From Candidatus Eremiobacteraceae bacterium (GTDB taxonomy: Bacteria > Vulcanimicrobiota > Vulcanimicrobiia > Eremiobacterales > Eremiobacteraceae): 55,310 nt of DNA. Where the stretch lies: the NCBI GenBank assembly GCA_035710745.1, contig DASTCX010000035.1:94891-150200 (forward strand). Reading direction: 5' to 3'. The position numbers and the translations under genes are program-made. The notes under the pieces are model-generated. The model had not been told where the DNA came from. It ran no database searches and was given only the letters and a program-made list of their open reading frames with translations. Positions 8,501 through 17,349 of the stretch are shown one piece after another (positions within the stretch are counted from its first letter, which is position 1; the number at the start of each line of letters is the position of its first letter).

Positions 8501-9544
8501 CTAGCTCGCTTGATCTAGCGTTTCGAGCGCCTTCACGGCATCGCCGAACGACGCCACGGGAATGATCCGGATCCCCGGCGTTCCTTTTATATCCGTGTAG
8601 TTTTGGAGCGGCACGAGAAAGACGGTCGCACCGGCGTGCTTCGCCGCCTGCAGTTTTTCTTTCGTGCCTTCGATCGGGTCGACGGTGCCGTTCAGTTCGA
8701 GCACGCCCGTGCCGGCGACCATGCGCGCAGGTCCGAGATCCTTGCCGGTCAGCGTCCGATAGATCTGCAGCGCGAACATCAGCCCGGCCGATGAGCCGTT
8801 GATATCGTGCACGTCGTACTTCACCGGAATAGGAACGCTGTACGCGCCGGGGTCGAAGCTGACGATCATGCCGAAACGGGGACGTCCTTGGATCGTCGCC
8901 GTCTTGCACGTCACCGTCTCGTGCGACCCGCCGCGGACGAGGCTGAATCGATACGCGCTGCCCGTCGGCTTCGATCGGGTCGCGTCCGTCACGGCGCCGA
9001 TCGTCGCGACGAGTTTCCCATCGACGGCCACGATACGATCGCGCAGGCGTAGGCACGAGGCTGCGGGGGTTTTCGGCAAGATGCGCTCCACGACGACCGC
9101 CGCATGCGAGGGCACGTGGAGTCCCGCGGCTCGTTCAGCGACGACTTCCGCCGTCTCTTGGCTCTGCTTCATGTCGTCGACGAGCGCCGAGTCGAGCTGC
9201 TGGTCGGTCATCGACGGCGGTACGAGGTCCTCGCGTTTGACGATCTCGAAACCCGGCAGGATCTTCGCGGCCGCGTAGTATGCCGGCCGGCCAGGCAGCA
9301 CGTTGACGTCGGTGAGGAACAGCGAACCTGGCGGCGGCGAGTGCCCGGCGATCGCGATGACGCCGTTGAGATCGACGGCCGCGCCCGGACCGAATATATA
9401 GTAGGGCAAGCTGACGTAGAAGAGCAGGTACGTCACGACGAACGTGATCGCGCCGGTCGCGAGCGCGACGCCGAGCAGCGCGAGCCGCCGGCGACGGCGG
9501 AACTCGCGCATGAACTCTTGGTCTTCGGTCGGGATCTCGCTCAA
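8501..9544 (-). CDS. PDZ and Lon-protease domain membrane protein (YlbL type)
   Basis: The protein has one N-terminal membrane segment (about residues 22-48), a PDZ domain in the middle (about 120-215) and a C-terminal Lon-like serine protease domain. The catalytic Ser is in DINGSSAGLMFAL and the Lys in VDPIEGTKEKLQAA, the usual Ser-Lys dyad. YlbL-family proteases are membrane-bound with the protease domain outside the membrane. The start appears to be TTG at 9544, overlapping the stop of the upstream coiled-coil gene (TTGA). The neighbourhood coaD - ylbL is conserved in Firmicutes and related groups. Confidence 0.92.
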   Translation of the reverse strand: MSEIPTEDQEFMREFRRRRRLALLGVALATGAITFVVTYLLFYVSLPYYIFGPGAAVDLNGVIAIAGHSPPPGSLFLTDVNVLPGRPAYYAAAKILPGFEIVKREDLVPPSMTDQQLDSALVDDMKQSQETAEVVAERAAGLHVPSHAAVVVERILPKTPAASCLRLRDRIVAVDGKLVATIGAVTDATRSKPTGSAYRFSLVRGGSHETVTCKTATIQGRPRFGMIVSFDPGAYSVPIPVKYDVHDINGSSAGLMFALQIYRTLTGKDLGPARMVAGTGVLELNGTVDPIEGTKEKLQAAKHAGATVFLVPLQNYTDIKGTPGIRIIPVASFGDAVKALETLDQAS

Positions 9545-10017
9545 CGAGTCGCTGCTCCGTTCCCCGATGCGCCGTTCAAGGTCGAGGCGAGCGTCTGCCG
9601 GCCTTTTTGAACGGTGGCGAGAGCACCGCCGAGCGTCGTATCGAGCTGGGCGAGGACACGGTCGGCGTACTCGTCGGCGCCGCGCCGGATCTCGGCGGCA
9701 CGCGCTTCCGCTTGCGAGATGACTTTGTCGGCGCGCGTCTGAGCGAGCCGCCCGAGTTCGTTCTCATCGAGCAGTTGGCTTTTCGTCGTCGACGCTTCCT
9801 CGACGATACGATCGGCCTGCTCTTTGGCCTGCGAGAGAAGACGGTCTTTCTCTTGCGTCACTTGTTTTGCGCGGCCGACTTCGTCGGGCAAGCTAGCGCG
9901 GAGCTTCTCGATGAGGTCGAGCGTGCGCTCGAGGCCGACGACCCGATAGCCGAAAGGCAGCCATAGCCCTTCCTTGACGGTCGTCTCGAGCTTGTCGATG
10001 ACGCGATAGATGCTCAT
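9541..10017 (-). CDS. Coiled-coil protein, DivIVA/ATPase-stalk-like
   Basis: The 158-residue protein is mostly charged helix (Glu, Lys, Arg, Gln and Ala from about residue 30 to 130) with predicted coiled-coil character, and no membrane segment. The N-terminal 25 residues (around LPFGYRVVG) resemble short DivIVA-like or vacuolar ATPase subunit H-like proteins found between coaD and ylbL-type genes, but I cannot name the family with certainty. It overlaps coaD and the protease gene by four bases on either side. A scaffold role is a guess. Confidence 0.75.
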   Translation of the reverse strand: MSIYRVIDKLETTVKEGLWLPFGYRVVGLERTLDLIEKLRASLPDEVGRAKQVTQEKDRLLSQAKEQADRIVEEASTTKSQLLDENELGRLAQTRADKVISQAEARAAEIRRGADEYADRVLAQLDTTLGGALATVQKGRQTLASTLNGASGNGAATR

Positions 10018-10559
10018 GAGAGCTTCCTTTCCTTTATCTTTGCCTTTGCCTTGGCCGGACGCATCGCGCTCATCGCGCGCAGGACGAGCGGCGGCACGAA
10101 ATCCGAGATGTCGCCGCCGAGCGAGAACACTTCTTTGACGGACGACGACGAGACGTACGCATACTCGATGGACGCCGGGACGAATATCGTGTCCGGATTG
10201 CCGCGCAGCTTACGGTTGAGGACGGCCATCGAATACTCATGCTCGAAATCCGATACGATGCGCAACCCCTTGACGATGACCTGAGCGCCGACGCCGCTGA
10301 CGAAATCGACGAGCAGCCCCGCGAACTGAGCGACTTCGACGTTGGCGATACCGGAGCACACCTCGCGCAGCAATTCGACGCGCCGGTCGAGCGAGAACAT
10401 CGGAACTTTGTTCGGGTTGTCGACGACCGCGACGATCAGTCGCGGAAAACACCGCGCTGCGCGAACGATGATGTCGAGGTGACCGTTCGTCACCGGGTCG
10501 AAGCTGCCGGGATAGACCGCGGGCCGCCGGTTCTCGACGGACCCATTGCGATTACGCAA
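10014..10559 (-). CDS. coaD: Phosphopantetheine adenylyltransferase
   Basis: CoaD transfers AMP from ATP to 4'-phosphopantetheine, the penultimate step of CoA synthesis. The motif YPGSFDPVTNGH ends in His27, part of the nucleotidyltransferase T/HxGH signature, and the C-terminal SSSSVKEV segment is conserved. The start is a TTG at 10559, seven bases past the rsmD stop with GGAG upstream; it gives a ten-residue N-terminal extra compared with typical homologues. The pairing with rsmD is widespread. Confidence 0.96.
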   Translation of the reverse strand: MRNRNGSVENRRPAVYPGSFDPVTNGHLDIIVRAARCFPRLIVAVVDNPNKVPMFSLDRRVELLREVCSGIANVEVAQFAGLLVDFVSGVGAQVIVKGLRIVSDFEHEYSMAVLNRKLRGNPDTIFVPASIEYAYVSSSSVKEVFSLGGDISDFVPPLVLRAMSAMRPAKAKAKIKERKLS

Positions 10560-10566
10560 CGCTGCT

Positions 10567-11172
10567 CTAGCTCCGCGGCGAACGCGGACGGCCGTCGTCG
10601 GCGGAACGTTCGCTCGCCTGCAGCTCGCGTTCTGTCCGGACGCCGGCGAAGGTGAGCGACGTGTCGCCGTACTTCGAGGTCTTGATGAGCTTCATCGAAG
10701 TCGGCAGCGCGAGCGTCTCCTTCGACCTGTGTTCGACGACCGCGATCCCATCGGGGGCCAGCAAGCCTCGCTGCATGAGCAGCGCGAGCTCGTCCGCCGC
10801 GCCGCGCTCGTACGGCGGATCGATGAGGATGACGTCGAACGTGCCGCGCAGCGTGCGAAGCGCGCGGGTCGCTTGCATCGGGAGGATGCGCCAGCGATCT
10901 TCGTCTTCGATGAGGTGCAGCGCGTTCCGGCGGATCGCAAAGGCCGCGGCGCCGTCGTTGTCGACGAAGACCACGCTCGCCGCGCCGCGCGAGATCGCCT
11001 CGAAGCCGAGCGCGCCCGAGCCGGCGAAAAGATCGAGCACGCGCGCGCCGTGGACGCGACGCCCGAGCACGGCGAACATCGCCTCGCGTACTTTCGCCGC
11101 AGTCGGACGCGTCTTGCGACCTTTAGGCGCGCTGACGTTCTGACGCGCTCGATCGCCGCCGGACAATCTCAT
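10567..11172 (-). CDS. rsmD: 16S rRNA (guanine966-N2)-methyltransferase RsmD
   Basis: RsmD methylates G966 of 16S rRNA with S-adenosylmethionine. The protein has the SAM-binding motif VLDLFAGSGALGFEA (45-59) and the catalytic DPPY (118-121) for N6/N2 amine methylation. The 201 residues match the family apart from a disordered Arg/Ser-rich tail. It lies between recG and coaD, as in many genomes. Confidence 0.95.
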   Translation of the reverse strand: MRLSGGDRARQNVSAPKGRKTRPTAAKVREAMFAVLGRRVHGARVLDLFAGSGALGFEAISRGAASVVFVDNDGAAAFAIRRNALHLIEDEDRWRILPMQATRALRTLRGTFDVILIDPPYERGAADELALLMQRGLLAPDGIAVVEHRSKETLALPTSMKLIKTSKYGDTSLTFAGVRTERELQASERSADDGRPRSPRS

Positions 11173-11213
11173 GGGTGCGGTACTTAAAGGGTTGCCGTCG
11201 GGCGCCCTACCGC

Positions 11214-13349
11214 CTACGACGTCGCCTTGATCATCGTGTCGCGATCGAGCGACGCGAGGTGAGCGGCGAGCCCTTTGTTCTCAGGCTTTCGCAGGTGCGG
11301 ATCGGCCGCGACGACGCCTTCGGCTGCTTTTTTCGCCTCGAGGAACACGGGGAAATCGCGTATGAGGTGAGCGAGCTTGAAGTCGTCGCCGCCATGTTGG
11401 CGCACGCCCCCGAGGTCGCCGCGCCCTCGGATCTTCAGATCTTCCTCGGCGACGACGAAGCCGTCGTTCGTCTGCTCGAGCACGTCGAGGCGGCGCGTCT
11501 CATCGGCACCGTCGACGGCGACGAGGATGCAGTACGACTTCGCCGTTCCCCGGCCGACGCGCCCGCGCAGCTGATGGAGCTGGGCGAGTCCGAAGACGTG
11601 CGCGTCGAGGACGACCATGACGCTCGCGTTCGGGATATCGACTCCCACCTCGACGACGGTCGTCGAGATGAGGACTTGGATGAAGCCGTCGCTGAAGAGG
11701 CGCATGACCTCGTCCTTCTCCTGCGACGACATGCGGCCGTGGACCAACGCGACTCGCAGACCGCGCAGCTCCTCCGCACGAAGCCGCTCGGCTTCTTCTT
11801 CCGCGGAATGGACCGCTCGTTCGGACTCTTCGATCGCCGGGCATACGACGAACGCTTGGCGTCCGGCCGCGACCTGCTCGCGGACGAACTCGAAGATCTT
11901 CGGCTTCGCGCTCGCCGGCCGGACGTATGTCTTCACCGGCTGTCGCCCGGGCGGCAACTCGTCGATGATCGAGACGTCGAGATCCGCGTACACGGATTGG
12001 GCGAGCGTTCGCGGGATCGGCGTCGCCGTCATGACGAGCGTATGCGGGGTGTGTCCGCGCGCCTTCGCGCGCAGCGCGGCGCGCTGCAAGACGCCGAACC
12101 GGTGTTGCTCGTCGATGACGACGAGCCCGAGCTTCGCGAACTCGACGTCGTCGGTGATCAGCGCGTGCGTGCCGACGACGACGTCGATCGCGCCGGCCTT
12201 CAACTCGTCGAGCACGAGATCGCGAGTCCGCCGGCGCAGCCCGCCGACGAGCAAGGCGCTGCGAATACCGGCTCGCGAGAGCTGCTCATCGAGCTTTTGG
12301 AATTGCTGCTGCGCGAGGATCTCAGTCGGCGCCATGAACGCCGTCTGATAGCCCGCTCGAGCCGCCAGCAGCATAGCTCCGGCAGCGACCGCTGTCTTTC
12401 CGGATCCCACGTCGCCCTGCAAGAGCCGGTTCATCGGCGCTCGAGCGGTCATATCGGCCCAGGTCTCCGCAAGCACCCGGCGCTGCGCGCCGGTCATGGA
12501 GAACGGAAGCAGCGCGACGAATTCGCTTTCGAGGACGGCGAGCGCTTTACGGTCGAGGAGGATGATCGGAGCGGGCTCGGCTTTGATGGCCGCTCGCCTC
12601 AGCGCGACGCTCACCGCGAGCAAGAAGAACTCTTCGAAGATCAGGCGGTGCCGCGCGCGCTCCGTTTCTTCCATATCCTTAGGTTCGTGGATGGCGCGAA
12701 GCGCCCAGCGTGCGTCGACGAATCGCCGGCCGGCGACGACCCTTGGCGGCAGCGGGTCGATGACGCTCGCCGGGTCGGCGAGCGTCGCGCGGACGCCTTT
12801 GCCGATGAGCCGGCGCAGCGTCCGGTTCGTCAGACCGGCGGTCAGCGGGTAGACCGGCTCGAGGTCGCCCTCGAACTTCTCGCCGTCCTGAACGACGCGA
12901 TGCTGGCTGACGCTCATGCGCGGACCGGCGAGCGTGCGCTCGACACGGCCGCGGAGGAAGAGGCGCATACCAGTCTTGAGCTGCGTCATGAGATACGGCC
13001 GTCCGAACCAAACGGCTTGAAGCAAGCCGCTTCCATCTTCGACGACCGCGGTCGACTTCGACCGCACCCGGCCGCGCAGGCGGACGTGCGAGATCCGCGT
13101 GATCACACCGAGCACGTTGACGTCGCCATCGGGTGCCTGCGCCAAGTCGGCGATCTTCACCGGGGCGCGCAGATCGTCGTAGCGCGTGGGATAGTGACGG
13201 ACGAGATCCCGGACGGTCGCGATGCCGAGCCTGTCGAGTTGCGCGACGAGCGCGGGCTTCAGCGGTCCGAGCGATTGGACGGGCGTCGACGCGGGCGAGA
13301 CCTCGGCCGGCTTGTCGTCCGCGGGTCGAGATCGAGGCGCAAGGCTCAC
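11214..13349 (-). CDS. recG: ATP-dependent DNA helicase RecG
   Basis: RecG regresses stalled replication forks and drives branch migration. An N-terminal wedge/OB region is followed by a superfamily 2 helicase core with Walker A GDVGSGKT, the DEQH box (VVIDEQHRFG), TATPIPRTL and the C-terminal QLRGRVGRG motif; the RecG-specific tail follows. The open frame extends to a GTG at 13403, but that codon is inside tRNA-Cys. The GTG at 13349 gives about 711 residues, near the family's 690, and lies just beyond the tRNA. The exact start is uncertain. Confidence 0.95.
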   Translation of the reverse strand: MSLAPRSRPADDKPAEVSPASTPVQSLGPLKPALVAQLDRLGIATVRDLVRHYPTRYDDLRAPVKIADLAQAPDGDVNVLGVITRISHVRLRGRVRSKSTAVVEDGSGLLQAVWFGRPYLMTQLKTGMRLFLRGRVERTLAGPRMSVSQHRVVQDGEKFEGDLEPVYPLTAGLTNRTLRRLIGKGVRATLADPASVIDPLPPRVVAGRRFVDARWALRAIHEPKDMEETERARHRLIFEEFFLLAVSVALRRAAIKAEPAPIILLDRKALAVLESEFVALLPFSMTGAQRRVLAETWADMTARAPMNRLLQGDVGSGKTAVAAGAMLLAARAGYQTAFMAPTEILAQQQFQKLDEQLSRAGIRSALLVGGLRRRTRDLVLDELKAGAIDVVVGTHALITDDVEFAKLGLVVIDEQHRFGVLQRAALRAKARGHTPHTLVMTATPIPRTLAQSVYADLDVSIIDELPPGRQPVKTYVRPASAKPKIFEFVREQVAAGRQAFVVCPAIEESERAVHSAEEEAERLRAEELRGLRVALVHGRMSSQEKDEVMRLFSDGFIQVLISTTVVEVGVDIPNASVMVVLDAHVFGLAQLHQLRGRVGRGTAKSYCILVAVDGADETRRLDVLEQTNDGFVVAEEDLKIRGRGDLGGVRQHGGDDFKLAHLIRDFPVFLEAKKAAEGVVAADPHLRKPENKGLAAHLASLDRDTMIKATS

Positions 13350-13391
13350 GTGCCGAAAGTTCGCGGCACCTGAGAGCGCCGACCTTGTATG

Positions 13392-13466
13392 TGGAGGCGA
13401 CACCCGGACTCGAACCGGGGATCAGGGTTTTGCAGACCCTTGCCTTACCAACTTGGCTATGTCGCC
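13392..13466 (-). tRNA. tRNA-Cys (anticodon GCA)
   Basis: Seven-base acceptor arms GGCGACA and TGTCGCC pair exactly. The T arm reads CCCGG-TTCGAGT-CCGGG, the anticodon stem AGGGT/ACCCT surrounds a loop with GCA, and the 3' CCA is encoded. The gene is 75 bases with the CCA. It lies immediately upstream of recG on the same strand, so recG may share its promoter. Confidence 0.95.
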
Positions 13467-13521
13467 TCGAGAGACTCGGCTTTTCGGATGAGTGGAAGGG
13501 CAGTCCTCCGGAACGCGCTGA

Positions 13522-14322
13522 ATGACGCGCGCGATGAAGCCGACGAAAGACGAAGTCGCGCGCCAATTCGATCGTATGTCGACGGCGTATGCGCGCAGCG
13601 TCGGCCACGCCGGCGGCGACGATCTCGACATACTCGTCCGGTTCGTCGCGCCGACGAGCGACATGCGCGTGCTCGACGTCGCGACCGGCACCGGCAATAC
13701 GGCGGCAGCGATCGCTCCCTCCGTCGCATCGGTCATCGCGATCGACATCGCGCCGTCGATGCTCGAGCGGACGCGCGAGCTCGCAGCACGCAAAGGACTG
13801 ACGAACCTGACGACCGCGCTCATGGATGCCGAAGCCCTCGATTTCGACGACGCGTTTTTCGACGTCGTGACGAGCCGCATCGCACCGCATCATTTCATCG
13901 ACATAGCGCGGGCGATCCGCGAGATCGCGCGCGTGCTTCGTCCGGACGGCGCTTTCGTCGTCGAGGACAGTATCGTGCCGGACGAGCGTGAGCTCGACAC
14001 GTTCCTCAACGACGTCGAGAGGCTGCGCGACCCGACGCACGTCCGCTCGCTCACCGCACGCGAATGGACCGACCTCCTCGCCTCAGCCGGACTAACGCAG
14101 ACGAAATCGAGCGTGTGCCGCAAGCCGCACCCGTTCGCCGAATGGATCGCGCGCGCTGGAATGGAGGAGGCGGATGCCGAGCGCGTCTATGCGGCGTTCG
14201 CCGCCGCGCCGCCCGGGGCGGTCGAGTGCTTCGATATCGTGTATGAAGGCGGACGACCGCTCAGCTTCACCGACGACAAACTCATCATCCGCGCCGAGAA
14301 GTCGTCCCGACCGACCTTGTAG
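13522..14322 (+). CDS. Class I SAM-dependent methyltransferase (UbiE/Methyltransf_11 type)
   Basis: The 266-residue protein carries the SAM-binding motif VLDVATGTGNTA (about residues 50-61), an acidic second motif (VIAIDIAPSML), and the segment FDVVTSRIAPHHF typical of ubiquinone/menaquinone-type and small-molecule methyltransferases. The substrate cannot be inferred. Two ATGs (13522 and 13534) are possible; the first is chosen because a GGA precedes it. It stands alone between tRNA-Cys and moaA and is followed directly by a repeat pair. Confidence 0.85.
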   Translation: MTRAMKPTKDEVARQFDRMSTAYARSVGHAGGDDLDILVRFVAPTSDMRVLDVATGTGNTAAAIAPSVASVIAIDIAPSMLERTRELAARKGLTNLTTALMDAEALDFDDAFFDVVTSRIAPHHFIDIARAIREIARVLRPDGAFVVEDSIVPDERELDTFLNDVERLRDPTHVRSLTAREWTDLLASAGLTQTKSSVCRKPHPFAEWIARAGMEEADAERVYAAFAAAPPGAVECFDIVYEGGRPLSFTDDKLIIRAEKSSRPTL

Positions 14323-14400
14323 CGGTCGAGATTTATCTCGACCGCCGCGGCCCGGCCTTTGAACGCTCGTCGCCGGTCGAGCTGAAGCTCGACCGCTACA
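14318..14400. repeat. Paired inverted repeats, GGTCGAG type, in opposite orientation (copies 2a, 2b)
   Basis: Two stems, CGGTCGAGAT-TT-ATCTCGACCG (14323-14344) and CGGTCGAGCT-GA-AGCTCGACCG (14374-14395), are arranged head to head. The outer flanks TGTAGCGG and CCGCTACA are also complementary, so the whole 83 bases can fold into one long hairpin. This resembles the paired REP (BIME) organisation. It begins in the stop codon of the methyltransferase gene and ends 39 bases before moaA. Confidence 0.85.
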
Positions 14401-14439
14401 TGACTCGCGGGGCGCAACGGCGAACCGTGTCGTACTTAC

Positions 14440-15462
14440 ATGTCTCATAAGTCGAACGCAGCGCTCGACACGCTCGGCCGCCCCCTCACCGATCTCCGGA
14501 TCTCCGTCACCGACCGCTGCAACTTCCGCTGCACGTACTGCATGCCGAAGGGCGTCTTCGGGCGCGACTTCAAGTTCCTGCCCTCGACCGCGCTGCTGAC
14601 GTTCGAAGAGATCGAGCGGCTGGCGCGCATCTTCGTCGCCCAAGGGATCGAGAAGATCCGCCTCACCGGCGGCGAGCCGCTGCTGCGCCGCGGACTCGAC
14701 CGCCTCGTCGCGCGCCTTGCCGCGATCGACGGACTCGTTGACCTGACGCTCACGACGAACGGCTCGCTGCTCGACAAACAGGCTCGAGCGCTCCGCGACG
14801 CCGGCCTTCGCCGCATCACGGTGAGCCTCGATTCGCTCGACGATGCGGTCTTCCGCGCGATGAACGACGTCGACTTTCCGGTAGCCCGCGTGCTGGCGGG
14901 GATCGACGCAGCTGCGGCCGCCGGCTTCGACCGCATCAAGATCAACTGCGTCGTCAAACGCGGCGTCAACGAGTCGAGCGTGATCGAGCTCGCTCGCCGA
15001 TTCCGGGGCACCGGCCACGTCGTCCGGTTCATCGAATATATGGACGTCGGCTCGACGAACGGCTGGCGCCTTGACGACGTCGTGCCCGCTTCGGAAATTC
15101 TCGCGCTGCTCGATGCCGAGTTCGGCGTCAAGCCTGTCGCGCCGGACAAGCAGAGCGACGTCGCCCGCAGGTACGAGTTCGCGGACGGCTCCGGCGAGTT
15201 CGGCGTCATCGCGTCGGTATCGCGGCCTTTCTGCCGCGACTGTTCGCGCGCGCGCCTCTCGTCGGAGGGGCTGCTCTACACGTGCCTATTCGCTACGGTC
15301 GGACAGGACTTCCGAGCGCCGCTGCGTACGGGCAAGTCCGACGCCGAGATCGCCTCGCTGCTGCGCGGCATCTGGCGCGTCCGCGCCGACCGTTACTCGG
15401 AACTGCGCACCGCCGACACGGTCAAACTTCCGAAAGTCGAGATGTCGCACATCGGCGGGTGA
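14440..15462 (+). CDS. moaA: GTP 3',8-cyclase MoaA
   Basis: MoaA starts molybdenum-cofactor synthesis by radical-SAM cyclisation of GTP. Cys27, Cys31 and Cys34 in CNFRCTYC bind the SAM cluster, and the C-terminal PFCRDCSRARLSSEGLLYTC supplies the second cluster. The protein ends in the conserved Gly-Gly (MSHIGG), needed for catalysis in this family. At 340 residues it is full length. No other moa or mog gene is adjacent, so the rest of the pathway must be elsewhere. Confidence 0.97.
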   Translation: MSHKSNAALDTLGRPLTDLRISVTDRCNFRCTYCMPKGVFGRDFKFLPSTALLTFEEIERLARIFVAQGIEKIRLTGGEPLLRRGLDRLVARLAAIDGLVDLTLTTNGSLLDKQARALRDAGLRRITVSLDSLDDAVFRAMNDVDFPVARVLAGIDAAAAAGFDRIKINCVVKRGVNESSVIELARRFRGTGHVVRFIEYMDVGSTNGWRLDDVVPASEILALLDAEFGVKPVAPDKQSDVARRYEFADGSGEFGVIASVSRPFCRDCSRARLSSEGLLYTCLFATVGQDFRAPLRTGKSDAEIASLLRGIWRVRADRYSELRTADTVKLPKVEMSHIGG

Positions 15463-15526
15463 CCCGCTCCGCGAAATTCTTCAAGAATCATGTGAACCGT
15501 CCGGCCGCTGGGGGTGTACTCGTAGC

Positions 15527-15877
15527 ATGAAGAACCTCATCGCCTCCATCTCGGCCGCGGCCGCGGTCGTCGCCCTCCTCGGCGCAAGTGCGTCGCCGAG
15601 CCCGTCCGTCAGCACCACCGCGGCGGTCGCGATCGCCGACTACTCGTTCAAACCTGCGACCATCACGGTGACTGCGGGCACACGCGTCGTGTGGACGCAG
15701 AAAGACGACGATCCGCACACGGTGACCGCCGACGACGGATCTTTCGACTCCAAAGGGCTCGGCCAGGGAGACACGTACGGGCGCGTTTTCGCCAAGCCCG
15801 GCCGCTATCCGTATCACTGCTCGGCGCACCCCTTCATGAAGGGCGTCGTGATCGTCACGAAAGGAAAAACGCCATGA
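15527..15877 (+). CDS. Secreted cupredoxin (plastocyanin/amicyanin-like)
   Basis: The 116-residue protein has a signal peptide (1-22) and one type-1 copper domain. Copper ligands are visible as His64 (DDDPHTV), Cys98, His101 and Met104 in the YHCSAHPFMKG loop, the amicyanin spacing. It should work in the periplasm as an electron carrier or copper binder. Its stop overlaps the ATG of the metallophosphoesterase (ATGA), and the ECF sigma and anti-sigma genes follow, so all four probably form one operon. The frame is open far upstream inside moaA; the ATG at 15527 gives the signal peptide. Confidence 0.9.
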   Translation: MKNLIASISAAAAVVALLGASASPSPSVSTTAAVAIADYSFKPATITVTAGTRVVWTQKDDDPHTVTADDGSFDSKGLGQGDTYGRVFAKPGRYPYHCSAHPFMKGVVIVTKGKTP

Positions 15878-16794
15878 GCGAAACGTTCGACCGCTCGAAG
15901 TTCCTCGAGTGCATGGCATGGTGCGGCACCGGAGTCGTCTACGCGCTCACCGGCGCGGGCATGGTGGGCCGTGCGCTTGCAGATGTCACCGCCCAACCGC
16001 TGCCGGCCGGCGCGCCGACGTTCGTCCAGATAAGCGACACGCACGTCGGTTTTCACGGTGACGCGAACCACGACGTGCTCGCGACGTTTCAGACGGCGAT
16101 CGACCGCATCAACGCGCTGCCGTCGCGGCCGGAGTTCGTCATGCATACGGGCGACCTGTCGCATCTGTCGGCGGACGCGCAGTTCGACACCGTGAAGCAG
16201 ATGCTCGGCACGATCAAAACGGGCGCGACCTATGCCGTGCCCGGCGAGCACGACGTCATCAACGACAAGGGCGTGGAGTTCTTCAAGATGTTCGGCCATC
16301 CGTCGGGTGAGAAATGGTATAGCTTCGACGCGGCGGGCGTTCACGCGCTCGCTTTGACGAACGTCGTGGACATCACGGCGGGTGGCCTGCTCGGGCGCGA
16401 CCAGCTCGATTGGGCGCGCAAGGATCTCTCGGCGATTCCGAAGAGCACACCGGTCACCGTCTTCGCGCACATACCGCTCTACGCCGTCTATCCCGATTGG
16501 GGCTGGACGACCGACGACTTCTCGGAGCTGCTGACGATGCTGCGCCCGTTCGACTCCGTCACCGTCCTCAACGGGCACATCCACCAGGTCCTGTCAAAAG
16601 TCGACGGGAATGTGAAGTTCTTCACCGCCGCGTCGACGGCGTTTCCGCAGCCGAAGCCCGGCGCGGAGCCGAAACCGCACCCGCTCGTCGTGCCGGCCGG
16701 CGAGCTCGCAAGCCATCTCGGGATCCGAAACGTCACGATCGTCTCGGGCACCCATGAGATCGCGGTAGCAGACGAGACGCTCGCTGGGTCGTGA
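15874..16794 (+). CDS. Exported calcineurin-like metallophosphoesterase
   Basis: The 306-residue protein has a hydrophobic N-terminal segment (about 17-37) and a metallophosphoesterase fold: Asp55 and His57 in ISDTHVG, Asp94 in HTGDLSH, PGEHD (about 123-127) where most relatives have GNHD, then FAHIPLY and NGHIHQ. The Asn-to-Glu change in the third motif is unusual and could alter metal binding or activity. AAAGGA precedes the ATG, which overlaps the cupredoxin stop. Substrate unknown; the sigma/anti-sigma partners downstream suggest a stress or metal response. Confidence 0.88.
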   Translation: MSETFDRSKFLECMAWCGTGVVYALTGAGMVGRALADVTAQPLPAGAPTFVQISDTHVGFHGDANHDVLATFQTAIDRINALPSRPEFVMHTGDLSHLSADAQFDTVKQMLGTIKTGATYAVPGEHDVINDKGVEFFKMFGHPSGEKWYSFDAAGVHALALTNVVDITAGGLLGRDQLDWARKDLSAIPKSTPVTVFAHIPLYAVYPDWGWTTDDFSELLTMLRPFDSVTVLNGHIHQVLSKVDGNVKFFTAASTAFPQPKPGAEPKPHPLVVPAGELASHLGIRNVTIVSGTHEIAVADETLAGS

Positions 16795-16803
16795 GGTAGG
16801 TCG

Positions 16804-17349
16804 ATGGCGGCATCCGCCGATGCCGAACTCATATCTCGCCTCGCCGGCGACGACGAGTCCGCGCTCGACGAGGCGTACCACGCGCACGCACATCGCTGCA
16901 AAGCAGTTGCGATGCGCACGCTATCCGATGATGCCCTCGCTCAGGACGCGGTGCAAGAAGCGTTCCTCTCGCTTTGGCATCATCGAAGCGGCCTCGTCGT
17001 CCGAGCTGCCGGCATCGGCCCCTGGCTCGTCGTGGTGACCCGCAACGCCGCCCTCAACCTCGCGCGCACTGCGCGCCGTCGTTCGGCACGCGAGGCCGCG
17101 AACGCGCCGCTCGAATCGCCGCCCGATCCGACCGAACTCGCAGTCGCTAACGTCGAAGCCGCCGGATTGCGTCACGCGATCGAGCGGTTGCCCGACGAAC
17201 AGCGCCAAGTCATTCGGCTCGCTTATTTCGGCGGGGCGACGCTCGCCGAAGTCGCGGCCCGGACGGGCTCGCCGCTCGGCACGGTCAAGCGTCGCGCGCA
17301 GCTCGCGCTCGCGCGGCTGGCGCGAACGCTCGGAGGTGCAGCGCGATGA
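16804..17349 (+). CDS. ECF-type RNA polymerase sigma factor
   Basis: The 181-residue protein shows sigma region 2 (about 10-90, with DDALAQDAVQEAFLSLW) and region 4 (about 120-175, with LPDEQRQVIRLAYFGGATLAEVAARTGSPLGTVKRR). It starts nine bases after the phosphoesterase gene, and its stop overlaps the ATG of the anti-sigma gene by four bases. The pairing with an RskA-like protein suggests a SigK-type system in which membrane signalling frees the sigma factor. A candidate target promoter is at 18174-18199. Confidence 0.93.
   Translation: MAASADAELISRLAGDDESALDEAYHAHAHRCKAVAMRTLSDDALAQDAVQEAFLSLWHHRSGLVVRAAGIGPWLVVVTRNAALNLARTARRRSAREAANAPLESPPDPTELAVANVEAAGLRHAIERLPDEQRQVIRLAYFGGATLAEVAARTGSPLGTVKRRAQLALARLARTLGGAAR

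Noticed and set aside
11175-13373. Plus-strand frame of 732 residues antisense to recG
   Set aside because: Typical mirror frame in high-GC DNA; the product is a repetitive mix of Arg, Asp, Glu and Ala, whereas recG on the other strand has all helicase motifs.
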